NCBI GenBank assembly: GCA_002682825.1
Contig: NOKP01000045.1
Location: forward strand, 1 to 64,000
Length of the DNA: 64,000 bases
Reading direction: 5' to 3'
Source of the DNA: Neonectria sp. B-13
Lineage: Eukaryota; Ascomycota; Sordariomycetes; Hypocreales; Nectriaceae
The translations under genes were made by a program, and so were the position numbers. Below the pieces are notes generated by a model that saw nothing but the letters and a program-made list of their open reading frames with translations, searched no databases and was not told the DNA's origin. Of this stretch, positions 1 through 11,217 are shown one piece after another. Position 1 is the first letter of the stretch. Each line of letters begins with the position of its first letter.

Positions 1-721
1 GCAGCTTGCCCTCTTGAGGTTAGACTTCTTGACAACTTTCCCAATACGGTAACTTAGTCGAGTAACTTCAAGTTAACTCGAGTAAGCCAAAAAGGCTTGC
101 TTGTGGTTGGTCGGGAGGGTCCTTACTTGTGGTTGGTTGTTACGTAATCAAGTAACCTCAACCAAGCAAGTCAAATAACTTGGTTATTGGACACACTGCG
201 TCCAGGGCCTGGAAGCCTGGGAAGAGGACAATGCCATACTTCGTGGGAGGGTTAGAGTTAATAGACGACATTTTCTAGTGAGATACGAGAGGGTTCTGTC
301 AAGCTGAGATGTGTATGTCTTCACTTCCTCCAAAGGTGTCACACTCAGAGAAGTGAGGGGGTACACTTGCTCTCCGAGCATTCGGGCCCCACTATGGAGC
401 GGTGACTAATGTGAGCGAAGTCGGCTTGCGCAATCACTGTCCAATTATCACAAAACTAGTTAGTAGTCGCTCACGGTTGTGAAGCACAAGTGGGAGATGC
501 GGTGATTGTATCTCAAGAGGACCTTGCAGGTTTCAACTTCTTGGCATAACGAGTGCGAGAGAATTGCGGGCTATTTACCGGCTGAGCCCTGAAATTTGAA
601 CATGAGGATTGCAGGGGTTTGTGAAACGAGACAATTTGCACTCTGGACATCTGATGATTCTGAACCTCGTATAGTCGGTGAAAATCAATCATGTATGTAT
701 AACCTAGTGGATAGTTGATAT
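1..721. other. Intergenic left edge with short direct and inverted repeats
   Basis: No convincing gene is seen. The first 190 bases hold short repeats: a direct repeat around TTGTGGTTGG (about 101-110 and 127-136) and a nearby imperfect inverted copy (CAACCAAGCAAG, about 159-170). This could be the end of a transposon lying to the left, but no terminal repeat or coding remnant proves it. Confidence 0.3.
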
Positions 722-1915
722 TTATTCATCCTTGAGAGAACTTAAACCAACACTGTACCACGCATACCAGATTTCATCTTCACTCATTTGCGGGCGTCTG
801 TCCTCGTTTTTCCACCAGTTTCTCTCTTCGCAGCTCTTTCTAGGCTCATCTATCAGCCCTAGGTCATATAAACGTTCCCTATCCCAGATCAATAATCCTG
901 GATACATGATGTTTTGCATTATGGGTAAGGTTAGGGTAACGTGGCGGTTTCCCAGGAGTTGCGTGAGAATCCGACGCCCATCTGATTTGCTGTTGACCGC
1001 ATCGCGATGCTGCGACCACAGCATTCCTATGGCATCATCCTGGGGCTTCTCATTAGGCTCACGGCCCAAATTAGATGAGGCCACACAGCGAGGCATCCTA
1101 GTTAGGGAGATGCGTGACGGATTCGACGACGAGACACCATCCCAGGTAGGCATCACCCTTGCCGCGACGGCGTGCTCAAGCGCTTTAGCCACGAGGTTGG
1201 TGTCGAGTGCGATAGGAAGCCATGAAACCAGTTTGCTAGCTGTCCACCCTCCGGTTGATGATGATGGGTCTTGAGTAGTGTCCCAGGCTAACCATGGGGC
1301 ATGGCTACGAACTTCAAGCGACATTTGAATGAGCCACAGCGCTCTTTGCACGCGGTAACATTCCACCCATGACGGGGCCCTTTCTGTCGCTGAAGGAGCA
1401 ATTGTGGCAGCCTGGGCTGCTGGCCAACCGTCTGCGCCAGGGACGCGTGAGTATACTCCAGAAGCAAAATCAATTGTGCGCTCAATAGGATGCTGAGGTT
1501 TCAGTCTGGACGTCCGATGGAAAAGTTCATCGAGCACGGCAATGGCGAGTCTGCCGACGTTGACAATTGTGGCGACTAGGCCAAGGCAGACTTGCGGTGT
1601 CATATCCACAGAGAGGGGACTAGGATGTTGGGGACTACTGAGATCAGCGGCATATGTTTGGCGGAATAGATCCAAGGTAGTGATTGACTGTGGGACAGGC
1701 TGGTTGCGTATGCGAGCAATTGCGGACACCATATTGCTTAGTTCTGGTGCGAGGGCGTTGGTGGCAACTGCATTGATGATAGTTGGTCCTTGGTCCCGGA
1801 AAACGCGGTAGAGGGCTGGTGATGCGGAAATTGCAGAGTGAAGGCCCTCAAAGGTGGTGATTTGCTGTAAGATGTCACCCAAGAGCAGTGGCGGTAGCTC
1901 GGAGAAGAAATCCAT
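722..1915 (-). CDS. F-box-like hypothetical protein
   Basis: This is a single-exon gene of 397 aa when read from the ATG at 1915; an in-frame ATG at 1951 would add 12 residues that do not look coding. The N-terminus (MDFFSELPPLLLGDIL) resembles the start of an F-box-like domain (LPxELLxxIL). The next helical part (FEGLHSAISASPALYRVF) has the look of the common fungal proteins in which such a start is followed by an unannotated helical body. No catalytic motif or membrane segment is visible. If the F-box reading is right, it would be an SCF ubiquitin-ligase substrate adaptor, but the domain is degenerate and the function is inferred only. Three CACGTG hexamers lie 147-231 bp upstream of the ATG. 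Confidence 0.65.
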   Translation of the reverse strand: MDFFSELPPLLLGDILQQITTFEGLHSAISASPALYRVFRDQGPTIINAVATNALAPELSNMVSAIARIRNQPVPQSITTLDLFRQTYAADLSSPQHPSPLSVDMTPQVCLGLVATIVNVGRLAIAVLDELFHRTSRLKPQHPIERTIDFASGVYSRVPGADGWPAAQAATIAPSATERAPSWVECYRVQRALWLIQMSLEVRSHAPWLAWDTTQDPSSSTGGWTASKLVSWLPIALDTNLVAKALEHAVAARVMPTWDGVSSSNPSRISLTRMPRCVASSNLGREPNEKPQDDAIGMLWSQHRDAVNSKSDGRRILTQLLGNRHVTLTLPIMQNIMYPGLLIWDRERLYDLGLIDEPRKSCEERNWWKNEDRRPQMSEDEIWYAWYSVGLSSLKDE

Positions 1916-2524
1916 CTTCGCTCGTTGATACTGGTTGGTTATGATCTGCAAGATGATCAGGGGCGAAATCAGTTCTGTGTGGGAAGGGCGATGGATGTAA
2001 GGCAGACTGATGACGGGTCAAAAGACGGAAGTTCATCAAATATAACTAATTGAGATCCTGGCACGTGACTTCCTCGCAGCTTTTACGAAACACCGACTTA
2101 ATATCACGTGCATATTAAAGAGACAGCACAAGGCATAACGCACGTGGACACGATGAGAAGGGCTAAAATGGATTGAGTAACAGATGAGGTAGGCTAGATG
2201 ACATCTACTACGTTGTGCCACGGCTTTGTCAAGATACATTTTCTCTAGTACATTTCTCGAATAAGACTATTTTCAGACTCACTCGACAACGCCTAGCTAG
2301 TTAGAAGATGCAATTATCTTCGATGACCATCTTTAGACAAGCTCCAGAACTCTCTCATTATTATTGTTTTTGCCATCTTTCATATATATGCTAATGAACG
2401 CACGGTTGGAAGACGAACGAACGTGTCCCCACACAGTCTATGAAACATATGCGAACAGCATCGTTGACAATCTGCCATGCTCGTCCTTCGCCAGCCAGCC
2501 AAACTTATGGACCGGACTATCTCG
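1916..2524. other. Intergenic; promoter of the F-box-like gene with three CACGTG boxes
   Basis: No gene is seen. CACGTG occurs at 2062-2067, 2105-2110 and 2141-2146, that is three copies in 85 bp upstream of the leftward gene. CACGTG is the core bound by bHLH and some bZIP factors; binding here is inferred. Confidence 0.35.
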
Positions 2525-4046
2525 CTACAAATCCTGTGCTGTCACATCGATAAAGTGCTCAACCATGTAGTACCACACAGAAGTATCCTCTCCGTTTGTG
2601 GGGTTAGCGTCCGCTTGATTGCGCGCGGATGTAAAGACGGTGATCTTCTCAAGTGTCTTGGAGCCCATCTGCTCCGGGTGCTGTGCGAAAAGGAAGTAGC
2701 CGCCGTTGCCGTTGGGCGTCTTGAAGATCGCTTGGCAGGCTTCGGTGGTAGCCTCGAACTCAACCGCGGTACCACCCGCGTCAATATTGATACTAGCCAA
2801 AGACCTGGAAACTGTGTCCAAGGCTTCTCTAATTTGTGTCTGCAAGGATTGTTAGCAATAACACAGGATCTCGTTCATGAATCTTGGAGGAGTTGGTGAG
2901 TGCTCTTGCACCTAAGGTCAAGATACAGGACCATGGAAATATCCCGTGCGACTGATCATGGATGTAGCGACGATTGAGCAAGAACTTGACTGACCTGAGT
3001 AGCTGGGTTTGTGACCTTTCGAAGGGAGTCTTTGTTAGCGTATTGCATGGCTCAACGATGCAGGAATCGATACTTACATGATACTGGATGATACGCTTCA
3101 CACCTCGCACCTGGTTTTGGTTTCCTGCTGAGGCTTGGACAAGCTGTAGGTACGCGATATCAGACCACGATGTGAGGTCCGGGATTTCGTAGCCTTCAGC
3201 ATCCCTAGGAGGCGCCTCGACGTCAATCAGGGCGGCATCATCTGCGGTCAATCCCATTCCTCCCATCATATTTTCAAAAGCCCTCCAGAAGACAGCCGGA
3301 GCGGCCCTGGGATTGAGGATGTCCTCGACAATGATAGTTCCTTGGGCGAGGTTGTAGATGTTTTTCATGGGTGCTAGGGTGGGCGGTTTCTACTTGGCAA
3401 AACCCCAGATGGGCAATCGTTAGCCTCCTGGGCCTTGAGAATACGACCAGTTTGTGATAGGGAAGGGGTAGCAGCGGTGCTTTTCTGTTAAGGTAGTTGG
3501 CAAATTCACACTTACACTCGAAGTGCCTGGCCTGTTGGCGTCATTTCGCGTCTGTACGGTTATATAACCCCCCGCAGCAGCCGACAATCCATTGGCGGCA
3601 AGCCAAGGTTGGAGAGTGTTGAGAACCTCCTGACTAACGCCTGGAGATGTAGTAGACCAGCCCTCGGCGTGATTGAGGATTGCGCCAACATTTGTCCATG
3701 GCGAGGCAGCGGGGTAGTTTCTTTCATTGAGAGCACAAATAAACCTCGCGCCTTCGGTGATAAGTCGTTGGTCCAATGCTCGCGCAAAAACCTTGTGAGA
3801 GCCAGCATCGGTGAAATGTCTCTCTACGCGGTTTGCATGAGAAAGTTCCGAGTCCCTCTCCAAGAGAGAATCATGGACGACGTCAGCCGATGCAGCTTCG
3901 GCGATCGAATTGATCGAGAGGCCATTAGCACCAGCGGGCAGCAGGGCGAGTTGGCTGAGGAGGGCCGCGCCAAGAAGGAGGACAAGGACGCGTTGGAGGA
4001 AGGCTTGACACCTGTCCCTCGCTCCCAGTTGGAACTGTAGGAACAT
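2525..4046 (-). CDS. Orphan protein with N-terminal hydrophobic segment, four exons
   Basis: Four exons join in phase: 4046-3516, 3389-3078, 3015-2995 and 2839-2525, giving 392 aa. The 21-bp third exon (VTNPATQ) is flanked by AG/GT signals; because it is three codons times seven, skipping it would also keep the frame. An ATG at 4136 could extend the N-terminus by 30 residues. Residues about 18-40 (FLQRVLVLLLGAALL...) form a hydrophobic stretch that could be an uncleaved anchor or a late signal peptide. The remainder is soluble-looking and ends with a mixed domain (WYYMVEHFIDVTAQDL). I recognise no family, and no catalytic motif stands out. Splice signals and continuous phase make a real gene likely; the start and the microexon are the uncertain points. 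Confidence 0.6.
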
Positions 4047-5092
4047 GTTTAGCGAATTGGCCGTGGATATCAGCGTGCAGAAAGAATGCGAGGACCGACC
4101 ATGATCAAAGATGAAAGTTGTTCCTTGGAATTCCAATACTCATGGACTATGTTAAAGCCTCGAAGAAACTAAGCGAGCACTGAAATCCGCAAACGCGCTG
4201 CAAAGGGGAAACAGGATGCAAGTAGTAACATCAGCGAGGAATCACGCTGCAGATAGGTCATAGTTGTATGATAATCCTTGCGCATGCCGAAGGAGATACA
4301 AAATAGATAAGGCTGGCTCCGCAACGGCAAGGACGGAGCCACGGGAGGATGAGAATCGGCCGCCCTTGCACAGGCTGATCATTCGCAGCAGCGTGAAACG
4401 TTAGCGACTTTGGTCACCAGCCACCAGATGCCGAATAGGGCGAGATGACCGGTCATCTCAGTCTTTCAAAGCCAGGTCCTTAATTACCACATCGTATTTT
4501 CGGGCCGCACAGCGGGCAAAGCGGCCAAAGTCCCATCTGCGTGAAATAACGTTGCCGAATTCCAAATGTTTGGCCCGTGTATGCTTGGACCCCAAGGCAC
4601 TTTTGGCTGCTTACATCCACCTCGGCCAAGATGTAGCCAATAACAACGCCATCTGAGATCTTTGTAAGACTCCAGGGCTGAAGAAGAGACGACGCTAGTT
4701 TTCAGCTAGCTAGGATGAATATTAAGTCAGCCTTCCTTTCGACGTGGGGATCTTTCGGAATGATCACGATGCCGCGATTTTGCGGGTCTGATCTCATTTC
4801 TCTCCCGCATATGGCTTGTTTCGGGTGCGTCCGCGTACAATCAGCGGGCATAAGAAAAGTCAGCCGCCAAGGTATCCATGTCAATGCAGGTTCATCACAC
4901 AGCAGTCGGCCGCCGGGCTGTCGGCTGTCGTGAGATAACAGTACCCTGGGGAACTTTCCTTCAGCTGCCATACAATGCATATGAAGCCCATCCTAGGACT
5001 CGTTTGAGTGGTTCTTGTCAGGTTGTTTCCAGCGTCAGATTTTCTTGCCCTAGCCTCCATTTCTTTCCTTTCCAAACCCCCTTGCTTCAGTC
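4047..5092. other. Intergenic, no gene seen
   Basis: Divergent promoter region between the leftward orphan and the rightward adhesin-like gene. Small open frames at 4702-4980 lack any protein-like composition or splice continuation. A pyrimidine-rich tract (about 5040-5090) directly precedes the adhesin ATG, as is common in fungal promoters. Confidence 0.4.
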
Positions 5093-8000
5093 ATGGAGTT
5101 GAAGGGTCTTGGCCTCGCAGTCCTTTGGCTGTTGGCCTATACGCCTTCCATCGCCGCTCACTGTGTGTATGGTGAGGTTTGGTGCGATGGCCGATGTATC
5201 TCCCAAACTGATGGTAGTCAATGCTGCACGAGCATATGTGGACAGAAGCAGAAAGTGTGCCCCGCAGGTGCGTAGATTGTTCCTCCATCGTGAAATTTAT
5301 TGAACTTCTGACTCAATTGGATCAATCGAACTAACGACTTTGATAGGAACAATTTGCTGCGGTGCCAAGTGCTGCCCAGAGGGTTCATCAGACACTTCTG
5401 GTGTAATTGTCTCGACCTCATTGACGAGCTCAGTGGGGTCCCCTTCAGATACGTCAGTTTCCAGTGACGTTTCTCAGGAGGGCTCGACAGAGTATCCCAC
5501 GGGGGCCACTACTGAGACCTCCGTTGCTGGTTCTCAGACCTCAACAGAGGCTTCGACCAACACTGTCTCTGGAACTTTGACGGATACCACCTCTGGAACC
5601 TTTGCCAACACTACCACTGGGTACTCAACGAGCGCTCCCGATGGAGACTCGACAAGTATTCCCGGTGGGGGTTCAACAAACACTCCCGGTGGAAATTCAA
5701 CTTATACGGCCTCTGGAACCCCTATCGGTTCTGGAACTTCAACAAACACTGGATCTGAAGTTTCAACGGCAACTGGCTCTGGGGACACTACGGGCACTAC
5801 CTCCGGAGGTTCTGGTGAGACATCCGTTGGAACTTCAACGAACACCGGGTCTGATGCTACAAACACTGGAACTGGTGATTCAACCAACACCGAGACTAGT
5901 GCAACAAATACCAAGACCGGTACAGAAAGCACCGCTACTGATGACTCAACCAACACTGAGACTGGTGCAACAAACACTGGGACCGGTGATTCAACCGACA
6001 CCGAGACCGGTACAGAAAGCACTAGAACTGGAGATTCAACCAACACTGAGACTGGTGCAACCAACACTGAGACTGGTGCAACCAACACTGAGACTGGTAC
6101 AGAAAGCACTGCTACTGGAGATTCAACCAACACTGAAACCGGTACAGAAAGCACTGGAACTGGAGATTCAACCAACACTGAGACTGGCGCAACTAACACC
6201 GAAACTGGGGATTCAACCAACACTGAGACCGGTTCAACCAACACCGAGACCGGTACAGAAAGCACTGGAACTGGAGATTCAACCAACACCGAGACTGGTG
6301 CAACCAACACTGAGACTGGTACTGAAAGTACTACTACTGGAGACTCAACAGACACCGCGACCGATGCAACAAACACGGACTCTGGAACTTCTACGGGAGG
6401 TTCTGGAGACTCTACCAATACAGCTTCCACTGAGACTTCTACTGGAGATTCCACAGATACTGCTTCTGCAACTTCTACCGGCCTCTCAACTGGAGGCTCT
6501 GGTGAGACAACCGGCACCGAGACTACCGATACAGGCGCTACCGAAACCACCAACTCGGCTTCTGACGACACCACCGCTGAGTCTGCAACAGAAACTGGAA
6601 CAGATGGAAACGGCGGCAGCACCAACACGGGCACTACCTCACAGGGCGGCCCCTCATCCACCGGCTTCACCACAACCTCTACTGGTGGCTCGACCACCAC
6701 GGGGGTTATCACAACGACTGCTACTCCTACCGATGTGTTTGTGTGGACTCGCTCAGATGGCATCAAGGTCACCTTCACATCCACATGGGCCATTATCGGA
6801 ACTGACACGATTGATCTTCCTTCGGTCACGGCGACGTCGACTATCACCACGGACGGCGTCGAGCTCACACTCTTCCCGTCTCCTACTTCTGCGCCCGATG
6901 ATGGCGACGATGATGGCGATATACCCCTTATCCCTTGCATTGTGCCGCCCATTCCCATCTGCATCCCCTGTCTTGTAGGACTCTGCTTCCCGCCAGCCAT
7001 CTCTGCGCCACCTCCCATTGTGCCCCCGCCCGGCGGTGGTGATGATGATGACGACAATACCACCACGAGCGGGTGCAGGACTAATACCGTCACCAACGAG
7101 ATTGTATCTTGCACCACTGTAGACGGGAGCTCTGTTTCCTGCACCACCCGGCCTGCCTCGACTGTGGTGGAATGCTCCGCAGAGCCCGTCACATCGACGA
7201 CCATCGCCGGTTGCCCACGTCCTACGAGCTCCGAGGACGACGGCATGAACTTCGACGGATGCGATCCGGCAGACCAAGTCCAGTGCGATGACGACGCCTG
7301 CAAGGGAAAGATCGCGCCGTCTCCCATCGCGACGCCAGGACCGCAGTGCTTTGCCCCTGGCAACCTGGGCTGCGGATGCACGCCTTCGGACGACACGCCC
7401 AGATTGTGTCTCAGCGCAGCCAACCTTCCGTGTGACTCGGACTGTGATGCCGAGGGCGGGACCTGTAGGGGCAAATGGGAGGGCTGCGTGTGCAGTGGCG
7501 GCGCGACCACGAGCACCATTGTGAGCACCGAAACCTCGACTGCTGCTACGACTACGAGCTCCGTCCCACCTTCAACGACTTCCAAGCCCGCCTGTCCCAC
7601 GAACCAGTCATGCGACGACTGCTCCGGTAGAGTGACGGATGGGGACGCAACCTGCCAGGGAGGCGACTTTGATGGCTGTGCCTGCAATCCCAGCGCCGAC
7701 ACTCCAGGCTTTGAGTGCGGCGCCGAGAAGTCGTGCGAGCTCAACAACTGCGATGGCACCTACAACGACGGGAAGGCAACTTGCACCAATGCCTTCAAGG
7801 GCTGCGGCTGCACGCCGTCCAAGGACACTCCCGGCTTTGAGTGCGGCGACGCCAAGTCGTGCGAGCTCAATGGATGCGACGGCTCCTTTGCTAACGGGGA
7901 GGCAACCTGCCAAGGCGCCTTCAAGGGCTGCACGTGTCTCCCCAGCACCGACACGCCCGGCTTCGAGTGCGGAAACGCCCAGTCGTGCCAGAACAATGGG

Positions 8001-8564
8001 TGCAACGGCCGAGGTGACGGCGCTGGAGGCGGCAAGTGCCAAGACGCCTTCAAGGGCTGTGATTGTCTACCAGACACGTCGACACCTGGTTTCTGCAGCT
8101 CACTCGGCCCATGTTCATTTAGCGGCTGTCAAGGAATCGCCGTTGAGGGCAATCAGTTCGGCGTGTGTCAGGCAGACTCGCACAAGGGATGCAGCTGTGT
8201 CCTTCCCACGCAGCCCACGACGACCTCGGTGGCACCGCCACCGCCGGTGGAGACGGGAGATTCGTGGACGCTCCGCCTTTGGGGTGATCAGCAGTGCACG
8301 TTGAACACACTCCCATTCATGCAGCAGGGAGGCCGCGGGCCCAGCAATTGTATGCAGACATTCGGCGAATTCAGGTCGTGGTGCGCGCCGCTGAACCAAT
8401 GGCCGAGCTCGCTTATGGTGTATTTCTACGACACCGAGGACTGTACTGGTTTCCACGTTTCGCTGGACAGCACCAATGTAGGCTGTCCTGGGGAGATCCT
8501 GGCGTTCCCTGGGTGTTTTGAGGACGATAATTTGAAGTCGTGGCAGGTTGTTAATGCAGTATGA
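5093..8564 (+). CDS. Secreted mucin/adhesin-like protein with tandem Thr-rich repeats and Cys-rich modules
   Basis: Two exons, 5093-5267 and 5347-8564, encode 1,130 aa. Order: signal peptide (about 1-21, ending SIAAH); a Cys-rich N-terminus interrupted by the intron (CTSICGQ...CCGAKCCPEG); a long Ser/Thr/Gly region with an 8-residue repeat DSTNTETG and relatives; Asp-rich and Pro-rich spacers; a TV-rich Cys segment; then at least four Cys modules of about 37 aa with the pattern DTPGFEC-x4-SC-x3-CDG...ATC-x2-AFKGC-x-C. A C-terminal domain of about 95 aa follows (DSWTLRLWGDQQC...LKSWQVVNAV). No GPI hydrophobic tail is visible, so it is probably released or bound to the wall non-covalently. The Thr/Ser tracts would be heavily O-glycosylated. 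A cell-surface or adhesive role is inferred from architecture. Repeat DNA makes length polymorphism likely. Confidence 0.88.
5869..6345 (+). repeat. 24-bp coding tandem repeat (DSTNTETG units)
   Basis: Within the adhesin-like gene, imperfect copies of a 24-bp unit beginning GATTCAACCAACACTGAGAC encode DSTNTETG, mixed with variants ATNTETG and TESTGTG of 18-24 bp. About twenty copies or part-copies are present and the length is always a multiple of three, so copy-number change would not break the frame. Confidence 0.9.
7590..8200 (+). repeat. Tandem Cys-rich modules (about 37 aa each)
   Basis: Four to five diverged copies of a Cys module sit in the C-terminal third of the adhesin-like protein. 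Each carries SC...CDG/CNG, then ATC or GKC, then AFKGCxC and a linker DTPGFEC. Six spaced cysteines per module suggest small disulfide-bonded knots. The copies differ more at the DNA level than the Thr repeats do, so they are older. Confidence 0.8.
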
Positions 8565-9560
8565 TGAGCAGCTTGCGGTTGGCAGGACTGGATATCTAAA
8601 TACGAATCAAGACCGAAGATACTCGGCTACACTCTCACCCCACGGGATTGGGTTCTTGTATAATACTTTTTTCTTCCGAGACTCTCAAACGTTGTGCAAT
8701 TCGACTTGTCTCGAGATAAAGACGACAGGGACAGTGTGCTAGTCTTGCAGTGTACACCAACAGAACAATGGCTTATTCCGGGTGGTTCAAAGATACCGTC
8801 GGCGAGGTGAAGCGGTGTTACATCCCGCACCCACTCAACAGCTGGAAACCGCACAGAAGTGATCGAGTGAGCTGTTGTGACTTGTACGAGACTAAGAATG
8901 AGCCTCGGAGTTAATTGGATGGTCGGTGCTCGCATTCCTGTGACGTCAGCAGGTATGAGCCCACGTGAGTATTCACGTGCTGGTCCTAAATCCACTCACT
9001 TCTCTCACCGACTAACTTGTAATAACATGAGAAAGCTTCATCGCCGCGCTCCCTAAGTGCCAAAGTCATAATTACCACGTTCCGCGCAACCTGTCCATGT
9101 GTGTTATTTTTTTAAGGCCATCCTACGGTAACAAAAAAGGAAACGGTTGCCCTTCTAGCAAAGCAGGCTACCCTAGACCTTGACACGGGAGATTTGAGTT
9201 ATGACATGGTCTATGCAAACTTGTTCTTAATATTGGGTCTTGTGTATGAGTCGATAGCCCCTTTGTTTATATTTCATGCCCGGGTCATCTAAATCTGATG
9301 TTTGATGGAAGTCACTGTTGTCTTATCATTATCATCTCGCATTGTCGCTAAACAAAGCCCAGTGTTCCAAGGGGCCCACTTAGATAAATCTCCACTTTGT
9401 TGTGTTTCCATAAGCTTGGTGGATGAGTAGTTTCTCCCTTCTCTCAACAACCGTATTCTCATCTTCACCAGCACCTGACAAGAACCTTCTCATAACTCGA
9501 GGCTTAGGCAGCTTCTTGAAACCGGATCTGAATCGGATTCCCTTCAACCCTCCGCCCACC
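8565..9560. other. Intergenic with a TGACGTCA plus double CACGTG cluster
   Basis: No gene is seen. A perfect TGACGTCA palindrome (8941-8948) is followed by CACGTG at 8962-8967 and 8974-8979, three palindromic bZIP/bHLH-type cores in 39 bp, about 580 bp upstream of the kinase-like gene. An in-frame ATG at 9423 lies upstream of the start chosen for that gene. Confidence 0.4.
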
Positions 9561-10811
9561 ATGCCTCCCCAGCTTAAGCCCAAGCGCGTCGCCGAGATAA
9601 TGCTCGCTTCTCTCGGCCTCGAGCTCGTCTCATGCACGGTCCTTCAAACACTGTGGGCAGGCTACGGCCATATCTGTGCTATCACGGCACGAACTGCTGT
9701 GAAAGAAGTCGCGGCTCACTGGGCCAGAGTTTGTGGAGAAACAGCCGGCGCGGGCAACACGTTCCACCTCATCCTTAAGCTCATCTCCCCTCCCCACAGC
9801 GATGGGGATGAAGGGCACCTTCGCAAGATGCTGAGTTACGACATTGAGCAGTACTTCTACAACAAAGTCACCCCGACTTTGGAAGATGATGTGGCTGTTG
9901 CGACCTGCCTCGTCTCGACCCGACATTTGGAGGGACAGGCCAGTGCAAAAGAGCTCCGAGGCTTGACCGCCACCATCATGACGGATCTGCGGCGGAAGTT
10001 CCCGGTCGCGGGAGAGAAGAGATCGCTTCTCGATCCTCGCCAAGTTCATTCCGCCGTGGATTGGCTAGCAAAGTTTCACGGCAGCTCCTGGAAGCTACTG
10101 CCAGATGAGCTGAGCCAATTCGTCCTACCGCCCCTCGAAGAGATGAAGAAGAGACAGTCTCATCCATCTACAGGCGATGAAAAGCTGTGGCTAAACGGAG
10201 GATACACCTACCTTGCAACACGCCGAAAGGAATATGCATCGCTTGCTGAAGACGCAGACTCGGAATGGTCTGAAGCCTTGTGCGCGCCCTCTGAAGGCTT
10301 ACCCTCATCCGTTGCGGACATGGTGGCGGAATTCCTCACCCCCTGCGGTCGACCATTTGAGACGTACATACATGGTGATGTCAAGTCTGAGAATCTCTTC
10401 ACTACCGAGCTGGGCGATCGGGTGGCCTTCTTCGACTTCCAATACGTTGGTCTGGGCCTGGGAGTCTGCGATCTCGCCAAGTTGTTCACATGCTCCGTTC
10501 CCATGAAGATGCTCACTGGGGGAGCTACTATATGGGATGAGCTTTCGATGCAAGAAGGCGAAAGGGCTCTTTTGGAGAAGTACCGAAAGACGCTCCTCGA
10601 ACGCAGCCCCCCCGGGAGAGAAGGGATAAATTATCCTATGGATACCTTCATCCGGCACTGGGAGACTGCACTTGTTGATTGGTGTCGATTTCAGGCGTCT
10701 TGGGGCTTCTGGGGCAACACGGAGTGGCTTGAGGCCAGGGTTCGGTCAATCTTGAAGGACCAGGGTTGGAGGGATTGGTTGCAGCAAGAGGTGTCCAAAC
10801 TTCCTAGGTAA
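9561..10811 (+). CDS. APH/EcKL-like small-molecule kinase-fold protein
   Basis: Single exon. The start at 9561 (CCCACCATGCC) has a strong Kozak context and gives 416 aa; an in-frame ATG at 9423 would add 46 residues of low-complexity sequence. The C-lobe carries the aminoglycoside-phosphotransferase/choline-kinase-like Brenner motif IHGDVKSENLF (H271, G272, D273) and the metal-binding FFDFQYVGLG (D about 292). GVCDLAKLF follows, which is typical of the ecdysteroid-kinase-like/CHK group. These enzymes phosphorylate small-molecule hydroxyls with ATP; the substrate here is unknown. Fungal members are numerous and mostly uncharacterised. It is convergent with the cellobiohydrolase gene and gives no sign of co-function with it. 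Confidence 0.85.
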   Translation: MPPQLKPKRVAEIMLASLGLELVSCTVLQTLWAGYGHICAITARTAVKEVAAHWARVCGETAGAGNTFHLILKLISPPHSDGDEGHLRKMLSYDIEQYFYNKVTPTLEDDVAVATCLVSTRHLEGQASAKELRGLTATIMTDLRRKFPVAGEKRSLLDPRQVHSAVDWLAKFHGSSWKLLPDELSQFVLPPLEEMKKRQSHPSTGDEKLWLNGGYTYLATRRKEYASLAEDADSEWSEALCAPSEGLPSSVADMVAEFLTPCGRPFETYIHGDVKSENLFTTELGDRVAFFDFQYVGLGLGVCDLAKLFTCSVPMKMLTGGATIWDELSMQEGERALLEKYRKTLLERSPPGREGINYPMDTFIRHWETALVDWCRFQASWGFWGNTEWLEARVRSILKDQGWRDWLQQEVSKLPR

Positions 10812-11217
10812 AATGAGCTATATTCTTCTTGTTTTCAAGCCACTAGAGAATAGAATTCGCAAAAGTTAAGTTTTCGAGCGGGGCATTATGTTACCAACGG
10901 TAGTTCGAAATATATCTTGGACAACCTCACTTGAAGAGATTACTCCAGACGTGCGAGACGTGTAAATGTAACAAGCATGAGTTATTCACGACAGCTATTT
11001 ACCTAAAACTGCTGACAAGAACTCCCCGGCAAATATGGACAACTAATCGAAAGTGTATATACATAGAATGTGAAGGCCAGGGACACCTCAGAAAGCGACG
11101 TACCCAGCCTCATTGAAACCAACCGCCCTGATCATGCGCATCGCTCTCATTGTGAAGCCACAAATGATGCTGTGTCCCAACGGCCAAAGCAGTATGATGT
11201 TGATCTCACGGGCGGAT
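10812..11217. other. Intergenic between convergent genes, no gene seen
   Basis: This is the shared 3' region of the kinase-like gene and the cellobiohydrolase gene. It is moderately AT-rich, with no protein-like open frame. Confidence 0.4.

Noticed and set aside
5602..6978. 458-codon Pro/Leu/Gln-rich plus-strand frame
   Set aside because: Frame-shifted reading of the adhesin repeats; low complexity and no start or stop context.
5702..7759. A 685-codon open frame on the minus strand, Val/Pro/Ser-rich
   Set aside because: It is the antisense of the Thr-rich adhesin repeat; the repeat period is a multiple of three and its codons avoid stops on the opposite strand. No start context or introns support it.
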